This document shows, in pieces, positions 33,596 to 45,318 of a stretch of 64,000 nucleotides of DNA. Position 1 is the first letter of the stretch. Each line of letters opens with the position of its first letter. The notes below the pieces were generated by a model that searched no databases, was not told where the DNA came from, and was given only the letters and a program-made list of their open reading frames with translations. Position numbers and translations under genes: made by a program. Location of the stretch: positions 496,001 to 560,000 of the forward strand of contig JAGYXB010001569.1 of assembly GCA_022495005.1 (NCBI GenBank), written 5' to 3'. The DNA comes from Rhyacophila brunnea. Its lineage: Eukaryota > Arthropoda > Insecta > Trichoptera > Rhyacophilidae.

Positions 33596-33921
33596 GCGAT
33601 GCGCACAGCATTGAAGTTAAATTCCCTCCACCAAAACCCGCCCCGTACCACCCTCGGTCTTAATCGAGAGTATCACGGGACCCATCAATTGGTGATGTGA
33701 AGCATCTAAAAATTGGCCTGGGAGTGTCCTGGAAGAAGATGCCCAAGACTTAGGTTGCTACGCTCAAAGTGAGCTCTGACTGAGTTTACTGAGTTTACTC
33801 TAATGCAAAGTGCCAGGGAGAGAAAAAGCACATGGAATTTACTTTAAAGAAAAAGAAGCTACTATTTTAATATAACAAAGAACGAAGCTAATCATACAGG
33901 CAGCAAAATTTATGTGAAGAG
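33596..33921 (-). mobile_element. LINE-B copy 2: 3'-UTR-only, severely 5'-truncated
   Basis: 326 bp, matching 27353-27680 of copy 1 up to the last codons of ORF2. It ends at GAAGAG, after which Jockey endonuclease sequence begins. Its 3' terminus (GCGATGCGCACAGC) is the same as in copy 1. Confidence 0.85.
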
Positions 33922-33923
33922 GA

Positions 33924-34431
33924 ACGTAGACTGACGTGAATTTAACGCTGCCGCATGTGCGAGTATTAACAATGATTGAGCATGATTCTAGTGCCCGGCT
34001 TTGTGAGGTCGGAGGTGCCTCACAATGGTATATATGAGACTTAATAAAGATAGCGGTTCCGCCGCCTCTGTTCGTTAGTCTGTCTGTTCTGTAAGTGGTG
34101 TAGTTTGGAAAACGGATGCGGGAAGTAGGTTTAAGGTGGGTCTCGCTAACTAGGAGAATGTCGATGTCATGCTTGGATAGGAAATTGATGATTTCCCCCT
34201 TATCAATAATTAAGGTACCGCGAGCGTTCCAGATGGCCGTCTGTAGTAAGGCTGGATTGGTCTTAGTAGCCATTTTGCTGGACAAGTTTCGTGGCTTGGG
34301 ATACCATGGCGGTAGCTTGCTCCATAGTCTTTTGCAATTGGAAAATTGCAAATTCCAGACTTTTGAGAGGTCTGAATTGGGGTTGGAGGAGGGCTTGCTG
34401 TTGGTTTTTGGAATTTGATTAGGATTAGCAA
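33924..34431 (-). pseudogene. Jockey endonuclease N-terminal half
   Basis: LLQTAIWNARGTLIIDKGEI, IDILLVSETHLKP (the Glu-containing catalytic motif), FPNYTTYRTDRLTNRGGGTA and ALESCSIIVN, typical of Jockey ORF2. The open frame then runs into LINE-B-derived sequence, creating a chimeric ORF end. The second half of the endonuclease is missing. Confidence 0.85.
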
Positions 34432-35814
34432 CTAACCTGTTATTTGAGTGCGTCGTTGTTTGACTGCGGTGGTCTGGTTGTTGAGGTCGTGTGTAGGCAG
34501 GCATTTGGCGAGTCTCGTTCTGGGTGTGCTGGGATTGTCTTTACCATGTAGGAGCGGGCCAGGTTCGTCTGTGATTTGCATTAGGTAGTCCTCGGCGCGG
34601 GAATTTCGGGCATCCTCGATAGTTGGCTGGGTGAGGGCCCGCGCAGTTTGCGCAAGTGGCAGGTCCCATCTCTCGAGTGTGGTTACACTCCTGAGTCCAG
34701 TGGTTTTCGGCACATTTCACGCATTTCGGTGGGGCGTGGCAGTTGCTCCCCGAGTGCGCGAAACCTTGACATCGGTGGCATTGTCCGGTTGTCCGGTGGC
34801 CGTTTTTCTAGATTCTAATTTGATATGGTGGTAGAGCTGAGTCTCCAGATCGAAGATCCTCTTGCCTGCGTCGCTTCTTTCTAAATCGACCAGTACCAGA
34901 GGGAGCGGCTCGTAAACTAGTCTGCGGCGCATCCTCTGTACGGCGATGACCGGAAATTGTAAGTCAATCAGCTCGTCCTTTACTTCGTTTACGTCCGTTT
35001 CTGTAGGTATACCTCTAAGGACGGCCTTGTATGTCTTCTCTTCCTCGGTTTTGTAAGAGTGGAACGATATGTTCCTTTGGTCTAAGAATTCCACAGTTTT
35101 CCGGTAGGAGGAGAGGTCATCGAAGTCGACGCGTATATCGTTCTTCTGAAGTGTTGCGTGTCCTGGTGTGATTCCCACCAACTTCATATCTATCTCGATT
35201 TTTGTGTAGTCGCGTTTGGAATGAAGAATTACCGGTGGGACTTTGGTTTTCCGGGCGTCCTTGGAGGGTTTTGCTGTTGGCGCCACGGTTGTAGGTTGTT
35301 TTGTTGGCGTATTGTTTATCGCGGCTGCCTTCTTTTTCGGAAGTTGCTGCGGTGACTTCTGTGTGGCGTTGGGTGTGGTAGGCTGTCTCTGCCTTTTTCG
35401 CACGGCCGAGGCGAAGGTGGCGTCATCATTCAGGTCCTCGTATTCGGAGTCGTCTTGTGTGGCCGCTATTGTCTCCTGTGAGTTCGGTAAGATGTCCTGT
35501 TTTTTCTGGGAGGTCGCTCTCTTGGATCTTCTGATTTTGAAGTTTGGTGCGGCAGGATGGCTGGTTGATGGCTGGCGGCATTGGGCTCTCGTTCTTGAAT
35601 CCATACAGGAGACCAGGAGGCTGAAAATCGATCGTATGAGTGTTTGAGGGTCTTGCTTTTTATTTTTCGTAATCATGTATGCAATGTTTTGGAGAGTCGT
35701 TGTCGGGTCCTGTTCCAGGAGTTGTTTGGGAGTTGGAGCTGCAGGTGTCTCCATCAGCTCATTGATGCCAGCGGTAGCTTCCTCTCGGATCTCGTTGAAT
35801 CTCGGTGAAGACAT
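34432..35814 (-). pseudogene. Jockey ORF1 with pre-C2HC domain (frameshifted at zinc knuckles)
   Basis: The start is taken as MSSPRFNEIREE at 35814, because the open sequence upstream is low-complexity Phe/Leu from an A-rich stretch. A charged, proline-rich N-terminus is followed by the domain with YKAVLRGIPTETDVNEVKDE and VIAVQRMRRR, the pre-C2HC region found in Jockey and X-type ORF1 proteins. A frameshift near 34717-34800 puts the CX2C knuckles in another frame, ending with a short tail at 34432. Confidence 0.83.
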
Positions 35815-36872
35815 TATTAGAGGAGAAGAGAAACGAAAAGATAAAAGAAAAAATAGAAAAAAAAAAAAATATTTGGAAAAGTAATAGATCGCGCAGTGGG
35901 CAGAAATCCCTTGCGTCAACTTTTGTTTGAGCGGATGGCAGAAATCTATTGTGGCAATGATGGTATCAGTGTAGGTTAATGGCTATGAAATTAATGTATG
36001 AAGAGACGATGATAATGATTGAATTGGTGGTGGATGAAATAGGATGCGACTATGGACAGTGAGTAAGTAAATATATTCAGATGTGTCCCTGTTTCCTCAG
36101 GCGCGGTGCTCAGGCGTCCTCCCGGAAGCACTCTGTGAGAACTGCACTGAACCGAACAGCACTGGCGTTAACCAAATCACAGTCGCCGAATTCACTATGT
36201 TGAGATGATGACTGCGATCGAGCACAACACCACACTGAGCAGAGCAGCGCCTTTGCCACTCGAGAACCCGGATTCACGCACTGAGACACTGTCACTTTTG
36301 GTATTAGGCACTGGCACACACTATATATGTATAGAGATGCCTTCAATTGCATCCAAAACGATGGCTTGCTCCTTTTTTGGGAAAGTGGCTTGTTGCGCCA
36401 CTTTCTTGTACGAAACGGTCTTTTCTCCCATGGCTGGTAACATTGTGCTATTTTTTGAGAATGTCCCTGTAGTCAGAGACACAATCCCCCGTCACTTCAC
36501 AACAATCACAAAAAAATATATATATATATATATATCGATCGATAAAATTACAACAATAATAACTCGCTGCTTCGTATGTATACACGTCCGCTCTTGACCG
36601 CGTCACAATCGGACCCTCACGCAACTCTACAACCTCACTTGAGCGAAAGATTGCTCACTAACCTAATTCCTTCCAACACAATCAACCGCTACATTGATTC
36701 CCCCAGTGAACGCAATGGTCAATGGCGCTGGACCAAGGTTTCACTATACTTAATCTAACTTCAAAGTCTTATGGGGATAGAGTTGTGTCAAACTATACTA
36801 GACTTATGTATATGACAATACACAATACGAAGTAATATATCTAACGACGATGTTGGACGAGACAATTACTAA
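35815..36872. other. Jockey 5' UTR and junction with Gypsy C
   Basis: No gene seen. The first part is presumably Jockey 5' UTR. It contains a perfect 9-bp hairpin around 36389-36413 (GAAAGTGGC / GCCACTTTC) and an AT repeat at 36515. Somewhere between about 36600 and 36872 it changes into the 3' flank of the Gypsy C integrase; the exact point is not visible. Confidence 0.5.
36515..36536. repeat. AT dinucleotide microsatellite
   Basis: About ten AT units following an A run and followed by CGATCGAT. Confidence 0.9.
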
Positions 36873-38066
36873 CTAATATTTGGCGATCTCTTTTATATGC
36901 AATCGACCTAACGACTTACCATTCAGATCACCCAATTCATAAACTAACGGGGAGATCTTGGTTAAAACTATATTCTCTATATACCGTTGCGCAAGTTTGG
37001 TACTGAAATAATTTGCCGAGTCTGACAGTGTAAAGTTCTTCCTCCACACTCTCTGTCCAACGACAAGTTGAGTATCTTTCCTTCTGAGATTATACCTTTT
37101 GGTGTTCGATTGAAAATTTTCCAAAAGCTGAGCTTGGACAATTTCGAAGACGAACGGCAAATTTTCTATGCGACCAGCATACTGCGCACAGTCTGCTGCC
37201 GCAGGGAGAACTGAGTCTTTGGCCTTGAGATAGTCTTTTGGATGGTGAAAACGACCATCTAAGATTATCTCGACCATGCATGAGGAAAAAGGGAGAGTAC
37301 TTGGTTGCTAAGTTTACAGATGCGTTTATCGCAGTCTGCATGTTTTGAAGACATTGCGACCAGAGTCTCTGATCCTTTCCTACGAGGATAGCCAATGAGG
37401 AACCCAATGGCTGGTTATATCTCTCAACTGTATTGCTCTGCGGCGAGTAAACCGCATTAGGAACAATTTGGGAATAGAATACTTCTTAATGAACGCCTTG
37501 AATTCCTTAGATATGAATTGATGACCATTGTCCGATAGAATACTGCTAGGTACTCCATGTTTAAGAAAGGTGTCCTGTTCAATGAATTTTATGATAGGTG
37601 TCGCTGTAGCTCTTAGTGGGTGTAACCACACATATTTGGAAAAGACGTCGACAACTGAAAGAATATGCATGTATCCCTCCTTTGTTTTTGGTAGAGGCCC
37701 TATCACATCAATCGACAGCGACTGCATCGGGCGGTCGACTTCCTTCGGATTCGACATAAGCCCCGCCGGTGCACTGGTTGTGTGTTTATATGCCTTGCAT
37801 ATAGCACAATCCTTAATAAATAAGTTAACATCTCTGTAAATTCTTGGCCAATAGAATAGTGAGGAAATGCGCTTGAATGTTTTGAATGTGCCAAAATGCA
37901 CTGACGCGTTTCCACTATGAAACTCTGAGATCAGTTTTGTTCTATCTGCGCCCTTGACGCACTCTTTCCAATTAGAGTCATCTAGGGGCAGATCTCCTGC
38001 CTTGAACCTGAGTAATTTACCTCTCTCAAACTTGAATCTCGGGAATCTTACGAATACTGGCTCACA
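36873..38066 (-). pseudogene. pol: Gypsy C integrase (frameshifted)
   Basis: Zinc domain FHSGNASVHFGTFKTF...CAICKAYKH, core SIDVIGPLPKT and ILSDNGHQF in one frame (37380-38084). A one-base deletion near 37455 moves the NTVERYN block to another frame, and a second shift near 37265-37280 precedes the C-terminal part (36873-37277), which has YNLRRKDTQLVVGQRVWRK. Homology to copy D stops at about 38066, inside the tether before the zinc domain. Confidence 0.83.
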
Positions 38067-39440
38067 ATTTACATAAAATTGCAATTATTATAATCCTAAA
38101 ATAATTTCATAGTAATATTATTTTAATTCTACTTATCGCTAACCACAGCACAAAGTAACTACTATGACATCACACAATTCTTAACGGAATGTTCTAAAAT
38201 ATTGTTGCACTAAAATACGAGAAATATTCAACGAGGCACGCCACTGTGAACTTTTGTGAAAAGGGGAAAAAAAAAACTCCCAAGCGAGACGGTGTTCTTT
38301 TGCCGTGTTTTGGCAAGAGGTGAGCGCTCGTGAATTTTGTAACAAACAGTTGTTACAAAATTCGTCTCACACTGATTTTGTTTTTGGATCGAACAAAAAC
38401 AAATTTTATTTATTTGACGACGCACAAGATATGCTACGCAACCGAAAGGAAACCATAGTCCGACTATCTTGTAAGTTTTCATTCAAGTTAAATCTCTATA
38501 ATCGAAAATTCATTTACGTAATTGCACGAAAGACTTAGCTTTGATTGAGTGCGTAGAGTATCCGCCGTGAACCGGAAGGTCACGCGACTTCTACGTCTGA
38601 TCCATCATCCTCGAGAAACAATTCCACGTTCCACCAACGTGAAATATCCAAAAGTGCCTACTCGGTTGATGATAGGGAATGAAAAAATGTCCTCGCCGTC
38701 GTCCTTCACCATTAGTCTCAAATCCTAAGACTTGATATGATGACTGACATCCTTCGATCACATGCTTTTCAATAAATTCTAAAACAGTATATTGAAAGGC
38801 ACAACGCATTAAATATTCACAACGCGTTAAATTAATAACGCAACAGTTATAAATGTGCATCGATTGCACAGATAAACGTAGATGTAAATCGGATGTTGGA
38901 TTCTAACCAACACTCCACGTGCGCAGAAAGCGGACATGCTCCCTTGAAAACTTCACACTAGTTCACAGATGATCACGTGTCGTAAATTATTTGATTGATT
39001 CAAATAAATAAAAATTATATTCCACATTGCAGAAACGTTTTCAAAAAAACTTTAACGTTACTATTATGAATTATAAACTGACTCGAAGATAAATGAAACT
39101 TGTTCATCTATTAATGCGGAGTGCCAAAAATGTGCGTGCTGCTTATATGACGGTTGAGCGAGAAGTCCCAAATTCTTAACAGGAATTCGAGCTCACGCTC
39201 ACTTCTGATCATTTCAGCGAAACAAAATGCTCCGTTATTATAGAACATTCTCGAAGTATTTGGAATTGCGTTGGCGTCTCTAGAAATACATCTGCTATGA
39301 AAGATACATAAACATTAAATAATAAAATGATTAGCTGGCGACGAAAAACTTCACGTTCGGCTAGTGAAACATACAAAACTCACTTTACTGTTTGAACCGC
39401 GTGAAAGCGCTAATGTAATATTACAAAACTTAGATATTAC
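38067..39440. other. Unassigned DNA replacing the Gypsy C mid-region
   Basis: No protein similarity recognised. It contains two adjacent perfect inverted repeats at 38332-38403 (separate entry). The rest is AT-rich. Because gag lies to the right and integrase to the left, this segment marks a deletion-plus-insertion or a recombination between copies. Confidence 0.5.
38332..38403. repeat. Two consecutive perfect inverted repeats
   Basis: First: 14-bp arms 38332-38345 and 38350-38363 with a 4-nt loop. Second: 10-bp arms 38377-38386 and 38394-38403 with a 7-nt loop. Both are T-rich on the left arm. Function unknown. Confidence 0.85.
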
Positions 39441-39946
39441 TAGAATACTCCAAACGCCATCCACACAGCACAGCGAAGCCTCACACGCCTCAATAGCCAA
39501 CCATTAAACTTAAATAAAAGCTAAATTATGATAAAATAAAGAACACATTTGACACATATTTACGTGCATCCGTATGCAGTGGCATTACGGAGCTAATAGA
39601 GTCCTCCTCTTTCGTTTGTCCATTCCAACTTGAACATCTTATGGTTTCACACGATCAGTAACTTATACTCAAAACACTTTTCACAAAAGAGCGCGCGCCC
39701 GGATAGACAGACGCCATCGCGCCCGGGCGGGCAAACGCCCGCAGACGCGTACGTCTCTCGCAACGGCTGGCAGTAGAAGAAGGCAGAAGAAGGGGAATGG
39801 CTTTGCTCCCGCCGGCTGCTCCGCGCCCCCCCCACCTATCCGACCCGGCCGTCATACGTTGCGGCCAGTCATGTTTGTACGTGATGTTGAATGTTGCCAG
39901 TAGAGGATGATTTAATTATCCTCTATGTGACGGTTGTCTCGTTACA
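39441..39946. mobile_element. LTR-X fragment, left part missing, in Gypsy C gag
   Basis: Ends CTCGTTACA at 39946 and matches the right half of the copy at 4561-5537 (ACATATTTACGTGCATC, the AGTCCTCC block, GTTGCCAGTAGAGGATGA). Immediately right of it, gag of copy C begins with GATA, the presumed target duplicate, whose left partner is not found. The left boundary is approximate. Confidence 0.72.
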
Positions 39947-40367
39947 GATACCATCATTTCAAAGCTAAACCTTTTAAAAGTTCCGGAAAACAAACTACCA
40001 TAACTTCTGAAGGTGTCTTCCGACCAACTCGCAACTACTCTACCCGGGTAATAAACTCGTGAACTGAGGTAGTGCCGTCGAAGGAGACGTTGTATGATTT
40101 GAGAGCTCTTTCCTTAGGAGTAGCATTGCAGTGAATAGGGACTTGAGGAGTACTATTTGCGTTAAATGAGCCAGCCGACGACCTGGCTCCATAACCTGCC
40201 TTCCAAGCCGAGGTTTGTAATCTCTTTTCCGCTAATGACCTTGAAGGAGTAATCCCTCTTTTTAATAAGGCTATTTCTAATTCTGGCTTGTTCCAGGTCT
40301 CTTCAAAATCGAACGGAGTGTAAATCAACTCCGACGCGTCGAGATCCATATTGTTGTTTTTCAACAT
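39947..40367 (-). pseudogene. gag: Gypsy C gag N-terminal fragment
   Basis: Starts MLKNNNMDLDASELI at 40367 and continues FEETWNKPELEIALLKRGI and FDGTTSVHEFITRVE, a close match to copy D Gag. It breaks at 40035, although homologous sequence continues in another frame to the LTR-X junction at 39947. Confidence 0.85.
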
Positions 40368-41101
40368 TACCCGGATATATAAGAAGACTAGTTAGAAACG
40401 CTAGAACTAAAAAAAACTGAAACGAGAACAGCTATAACTATATATATAAGGAACTGATTATATAATCTGTTTCTTCACACCAGAAAATTTAGGTGGGACA
40501 TTAACGTTTGATGGCAACACCTTATAACTGCCAATCCGACTACTAAAAGAAATGATAAATAAGTTTACTGTTCACCGTCCAAAAGGAAGTAAAAACTACT
40601 TAAAAGACTGACTATTTGTTCACTACACGCAAAAAATGGGTCCAGCAGAATTTGTGTGAGTGATGTGCTTACGTGTCCGCTCTACACTCCGGCTCAGAGA
40701 GTGCTGTGAAAGAGGGTGTGTGGTAGAATAATTGGAAAAAGGTCGACCTTACGTGGATGTTAACGAAGAACGGAAGTTAACAACAACCGTTGGAAACTAA
40801 TATCTGTGTAAAAAAATTGTGTAAATAATTTCACAACCAGATTAGTGGTACCTTAACGAGATACATAAAATATATGAAGCGGTACACGATGTACTCAGAA
40901 AGAATCCGACGTTTGCTGCCGTCCAGCGTTATTGGCGAAAGGTCGTGTGTTTAAATGACGTGTATGTAGTGTACCTGACGCTAACCGGCTAAATGAAAAA
41001 CTGAAAAAACCGTTGTTCCGGGCAATCTCTCATTCCTTCCGGCTAGCGTCACCCCCCAAATCGAAATTTGGTTGTCAATAACAAGCAGGCGAACAATTAC
41101 A
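40368..41101 (-). other. Gypsy C leader
   Basis: Non-coding leader upstream of gag. From 40600 rightwards it aligns with the copy D leader (TTTGTTCACTACACGCAAA, GAATCCGACGTT.GCTGCCG, AAATCGAAATTTGGTTGTCA). It is interrupted at 41102 by the LINE-B copy 3 tail. No ORF of note. Confidence 0.75.
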
Positions 41102-41365
41102 ATTGAAGTTAAGTTCCCTCCACCAAACCTGCCCCGCACCACACTCGGTCTTAATCGAGAGTATCACGGGACCCGTCAATTGGTGATGTGAAGCATCTAA
41201 GAATTGGCCTGGGAGTGTCCTGGGAGAAGATGCCCAAGACTTAGGTTGCTACGCTCAAAGTGAGCTCTGACTGAGTTTACTGAGTTTACTCTAATGCAAA
41301 GTGCCAGGGAGAAAAAAGCACATACAAATTACTTAAAAAGAAAATGAAGCTACTTATATATTATA

Positions 41366-42703
41366 TCAAAGAACGAAGCTTATCATACAGGCAGCAAAAA
41401 TGTATGTGAAGAGATCTTCACGCCCGTAGTAAGACGCCGCAAACTTTTTGAATGCAAGATAGTTGGCCTTAGTAGCAACCAGGTCGGACGGACCGATGGG
41501 TCCAACAGCTGGTTGGACCGACCTGAGCATTTCCTCCCGTTCGGAGCACATACTCAGACACTCCCATAGGATGTGGTTGGCATCCTGTACTTTCCCTCTG
41601 CATGGACATGTCGGACGGCTTGTAAGTCCAAGCTTGAAGAGCTTGCCAGCGAATCCACCATGACCAGTCACAAATTGACTGGTGTAATGGTCTGGAGTCA
41701 GATATTTGGTTATCTCCATTCGCCACTGTATGTCTGGAAAAAACGTATACGTGTGCCGGCCCTTGGTCAATTCGTCCCACTTTCGCTGCCAGGTCTTAAT
41801 GGCTGCATCGAACGACATAAGTCAAATTCTGCGCTTCAATAATGCTACCCCTTCGCCAGCTAGCCGAGGAGGGGGGACGAGGTGAAAATCACCAACATCG
41901 GCCTCCTCACCCTTGAGGAGCAGCATTGATGCGCCGCTGACCTGAATGTGCAGGTCAAGTGGAAGAATACCGGCCAGGACCGGGAGCGCGTCGGTTGAGG
42001 TTGTACGGTAGGCCTTGGTAATGGACAGGAGCGCGCTGCGCTGTCCTCTTAAAAGAGAGATTCTAAGTATGAAACTCTTGGGAATGTGCGGGCACCAGGC
42101 ACTGGCGCCATAAGCCGCAATTCCCATAAAAATGGCGCCGTAGGCGATCTTGAGCGCCCTTACTCTTAAGCCCCATCCTTCACCAGCCATGCGGCCGACC
42201 CTCTGGAAGGCCACCCCAGCCTTGTAGACTTGGGTTTCAGCGTGGTGTTGGAAATTTAACATGGTGTCCATTTTGACGCCTAGATAGGTGACGATCTTCG
42301 ACACTTTCACTCTCGTGTCACTGAATCGGACTGTGGGTGGTCTCGAGCAGTTTAATCGTCCCGGTCCTTTGAGGACAATGGCTTCTGTCTTGGAAGGTGC
42401 GAATGATAGTCTATTAAGTTTGCCCCAAGCCTCAATTGATGCTAAGGCTTCGCCAACAGTGCTCTCAATCTTCGCCCTACTGTCGGCCTCGACCAGCAGC
42501 AGCGCATCGTCTGCGTAGGCAATGACAGTACAGTCGGTTGGAAGTGGAATTCTAAGGAGATCGTCGAAGAGTACGTTCCAGAGAAGGGGCCCGAGGACTG
42601 AGCCCTGGGGACATCCCATGCTGGTGTTCCTCTCTATTGTTGTTGATCCAACTCGAAACTCGATCGATCTATTCGTGAAGTAACTTTGAATTGACGCGAA
42701 CAA
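41366..42703 (-). pseudogene. LINE-B copy 3 RT palm, thumb and C-terminal zinc cluster
   Basis: Frame 41822-42703 (293 codons) has SMGCPQGSVLGPLLWN, YADDALLLVEA, YLGVKMDTMLNF and AGVAFQRVGRMAGE. TGA near 41819 (AGA in copy 1) separates it from 41366-41818, which carries HYTSQFVTGHGGFAGKLFKL and CPCRGKVQDANHILWEC. Confidence 0.87.
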
Positions 42704-44390
42704 ATTTCCTGGTAGTCTCTTCAGCCAGGCTTTCGAAGTATAAGAGGCCAGGACGCACTCAAACGCACCTGCAATATCCAGGAAAACTCCTAGGACGTAT
42801 TTTCAGCAATGGCAATCACGTTCCTTATGGCGTCGACTGTTGATTTGCCTCTTCTGAAACCAAATTGCTTATCGGAAAGCGGCGAGTGTGTCTCCAGGTG
42901 GGCTTCAATCCTGTGGCACAGTAGCTTCTCCAGCACTTTTTCCAGAGCGGGTAGAAGTGTTAGAGGGCGGTAGGCTTTGGGGCTAGGCGGTTCTCGGCTG
43001 CCAGCTTTGGGGATTACCTTAAGTAAGCCCCTCTTCCAGCAGTCGGGGAACGTGCCGCTTCTAATGCAGTCACTGAAGAGGGCTGTAATCTCTGGCGCGG
43101 CGATGGCCCATGTGCGTTTGACAAGTAAGTTGTCAATGCAGTTCGGGCCCTGGGCCTTGCCAGCAATCAACGTGCGTACGATGTGGTTGATCTCCTGTTC
43201 GGAAGGCAAATATGAGTGATCCGTGTCGATGGGAAGAGAAGCTTCGAAGCGGGCCATCCTCATGGCGTCATCATCCAGTGGGATGAGGGCCTCGAGTAGG
43301 ACCGCAGCCGTTTCATACTCAGTACTGGTGAATCCGCCACCCGGTTTCTCGATTCCGCACAGGAGGCTCGTCGGTCTGAGTCCCAGCCTCAATGCACGGT
43401 ATGGAGGACCACAGGGGTCCGAACCTCCCTCAATGGTGACAAAATTACGCCAGTAGTCTTTCTTGGCTTGAGTAATTGCTTTCTTGTATTCCGTTCGGAT
43501 GGATTTGGCCCTGATTGCAAGGGAATCGATGGAGGCAAGTGGTTGCTTGCGCAGGCGTGCACGTTGGTGGGCCTTGCGCGTTTTTCTGAAAACATCACGC
43601 AGGCGCGAAACATGCTGCGTCCACCATGGCGACTGGCTTGGTGGCTTGGGCTTGCAGCGTCCGAGTGAAACTTCGGCTGATCCGGTGATGTCTGCAGTCA
43701 GTCGTGAGGCGGCCGAGTGTAGGTCCGGAAATCGGGTTCTGGATGTCCTGTCAAGCTTTTTGGAAAGCGTCTCTTCAAAATTTTCCCAATTCCCGTCGCG
43801 CGTTCTAAATCGCGCGGGCGGGGTTGAGGAAACGGCCGAGCCGCCATCGTGCGAGGAGACAGAGGCCAGTTCAAAAGTGATCAACCGGTGATCACTCATG
43901 GAAGCGCTCTCATGGACTCTCCAGCCGCTGATTCGTCTCGCGACGGACTCAGTGGCCAGGGTGATGTCGATGTGGGTGAATCCGGAGTTTGCGTGCGACA
44001 CGAAAGTCGGCATGCTGTTGGGGTCGTTGAGGACGACCAGGTTGTGCTGGATGAGGCTGAGTGCCTGATGACGTCCGCGTCAGACAGGGGGATATCCATT
44101 GGCGCCCAGAGGGGGGATTGCGAGTTTGCATCCGCACAGATGATGACATCCCTGCCATCAATTGCGCGTAGGATGCCGTCGAGCACTGATGCCACGTGTT
44201 CCTTTGTGCTCTTAAAGCTGAAGTAGGCGGAGATAACCACCACGCTGCCTCCTCCAGGAAAGCTTATGTCTGCACACGCGACTAACTCAGTTGACAGGTG
44301 CGAGAGCGACAGCACGCCAAGGCGAGGGTCAAGAACGAAGATGCAGGCCTTCGGCTCAGAACCCTGGCGCTGACGACAAGACCCGCGCAC
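42704..44390 (-). pseudogene. LINE-B copy 3 endonuclease C-terminus and RT fingers
   Basis: Endonuclease VISAYFSFKSTKEH, IICADANSQSPLWAP (43896-44390 frame), then SDHRLITFELAS, the linker and RT fingers APEITALFSDCIRSGTF, VIPKAGSREPP and KQFGFRRGKSTVDA (42790-44013). The frame changes near 44050 and again at 42703-42790, where the AGAFDSASW region is damaged by small deletions. The first endonuclease motifs (QEPY) are missing. Confidence 0.85.
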
Positions 44391-44419
44391 CCGAGTCCCT
44401 TTTCAGTGACCTTGGGGCC

Positions 44420-45040
44420 GGTGCGTTCGATACCGCATGGTGGACCCTTATTCTGGATAAGCTCCGGCTTAGACGGATTCCCGGGGACCTATTTGCGATG
44501 ATACAATCGTACTTTGGCAACAGACACATAACATATGATTCCGGCCCCAGCCTGGTCAACAGGAGGGCCACCATGGGATGTCCCCAGGGTTCCGTTTTGG
44601 GCCCATTATTATGGAACATTCTCTTCGATGACATACTTGACCTGCCACTGCCCCGGTGCTGCCTGGACCTACTGCACTTAGTGGAGTCGTCGAGTCGTGC
44701 GGGACTTGAGCGTGTGGCGTTTGGTGCTGTGGTAAAGATCTCTGAGTGAGGAACCTTGAACAGATTAACCTTTGCGCCCGCAAAAACTGAAGCTGTCCTC
44801 CTAAAGGGCAGCTCAAGGATCAATGTCACCAGGCGACCGCCTTCCTTTCGTTTCAACAATACTTCGATCAGGTTTTCCCTCAGGGTGACATATCTCGGGA
44901 TTATACTGGACCACAGATTGAGCTTTGAGACACACGCGATTGAAATTGTCGCCTAGGCCCGTGCAGCCTTCCAAAAAATGTCTCGCATGGCTGGATGCGA
45001 CTGAGGCCTGAAGATTGCCTATGTTGCTGCCTTCATGGGC
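44420..45040 (+). pseudogene. Plus-strand R1-like RT fragment (LINE-B relative)
   Basis: Opposite in strand to its neighbours. It reads GAFDTAWWTLILDKLRLRRI, ATMGCPQGSVLGPLLWN, then after a gap around the YADD position NRLTFAPAKTEAVLLKGSSR and RVTYLGIILDHRLSF. It is similar to, but clearly diverged from, LINE-B, so it is a sister family. The catalytic YADD box is not visible: the frame jumps from DDILDLPLPRCC to a diverged stretch. Confidence 0.83.
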
Positions 45041-45318
45041 ATTGAAGTTAAAGTCCCTCCACCAAACCCACCCCGTCCCAACCTTGGTCTTAATCGAGAG
45101 TATCACGGGACCCATCAATTGGTGATGTGAAGCATCTAAGAATTGGCCTGGGAGTGTCCTGGGAGAAGATGCCCAAGACTTAGATTGCTACGCTCAAAAG
45201 TGAGCTCTGACTGAGTTTACTGAGTTTACTCTAATGCAAAGTGCCAGGGAGAGAAAAAGCACATGGAAATTACTAAAAAGAAAATGAACCTACTTGTTTA
45301 TTAAATTAAAGAACGAAG

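Larger units (their letters stand above)
33922..36740 (-). mobile_element. Jockey LINE, 5' half (ORF1 and endonuclease start)
   Basis: Minus-strand Jockey-type element: 5' UTR on the right, ORF1 with a pre-C2HC domain and zinc knuckles, then the first half of the endonuclease, cut at 33921 by the LINE-B copy 2 tail. RT is absent. Probably the same broad group as the ORF2 at 61646-64000, but the two copies share too little for comparison. The right limit is approximate. Confidence 0.8.
36873..41101 (-). mobile_element. Ty3/Gypsy copy C, middle replaced
   Basis: Integrase at the left, gag N-terminus and leader at the right, both closest to copy D. Protease, RT and RNase H are missing: from 38067 to 39440 there is unrelated DNA, then an LTR-X fragment abutting gag. 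The leader 40580-41101 aligns with copy D 58080-58465. It is cut on the right by LINE-B copy 3. No LTR is recognised for this copy. Confidence 0.83.
41102..44419 (-). mobile_element. LINE-B copy 3, 5'-truncated in the endonuclease
   Basis: Minus-strand LINE-B with complete 3' UTR and ORF2 from the endonuclease onward. It ends at 44419 where the sequence joins, through a shared GCC, a plus-strand fragment of a related LINE. It retains the 17 thumb residues lost in copy 1. Stops and small deletions disable it. Confidence 0.87.

Noticed and set aside
44420..45040. Twin-priming inversion of LINE-B copy 3
   Set aside because: The inverted part is too different from LINE-B and duplicates a region already present in copy 3, so it is a sister family.
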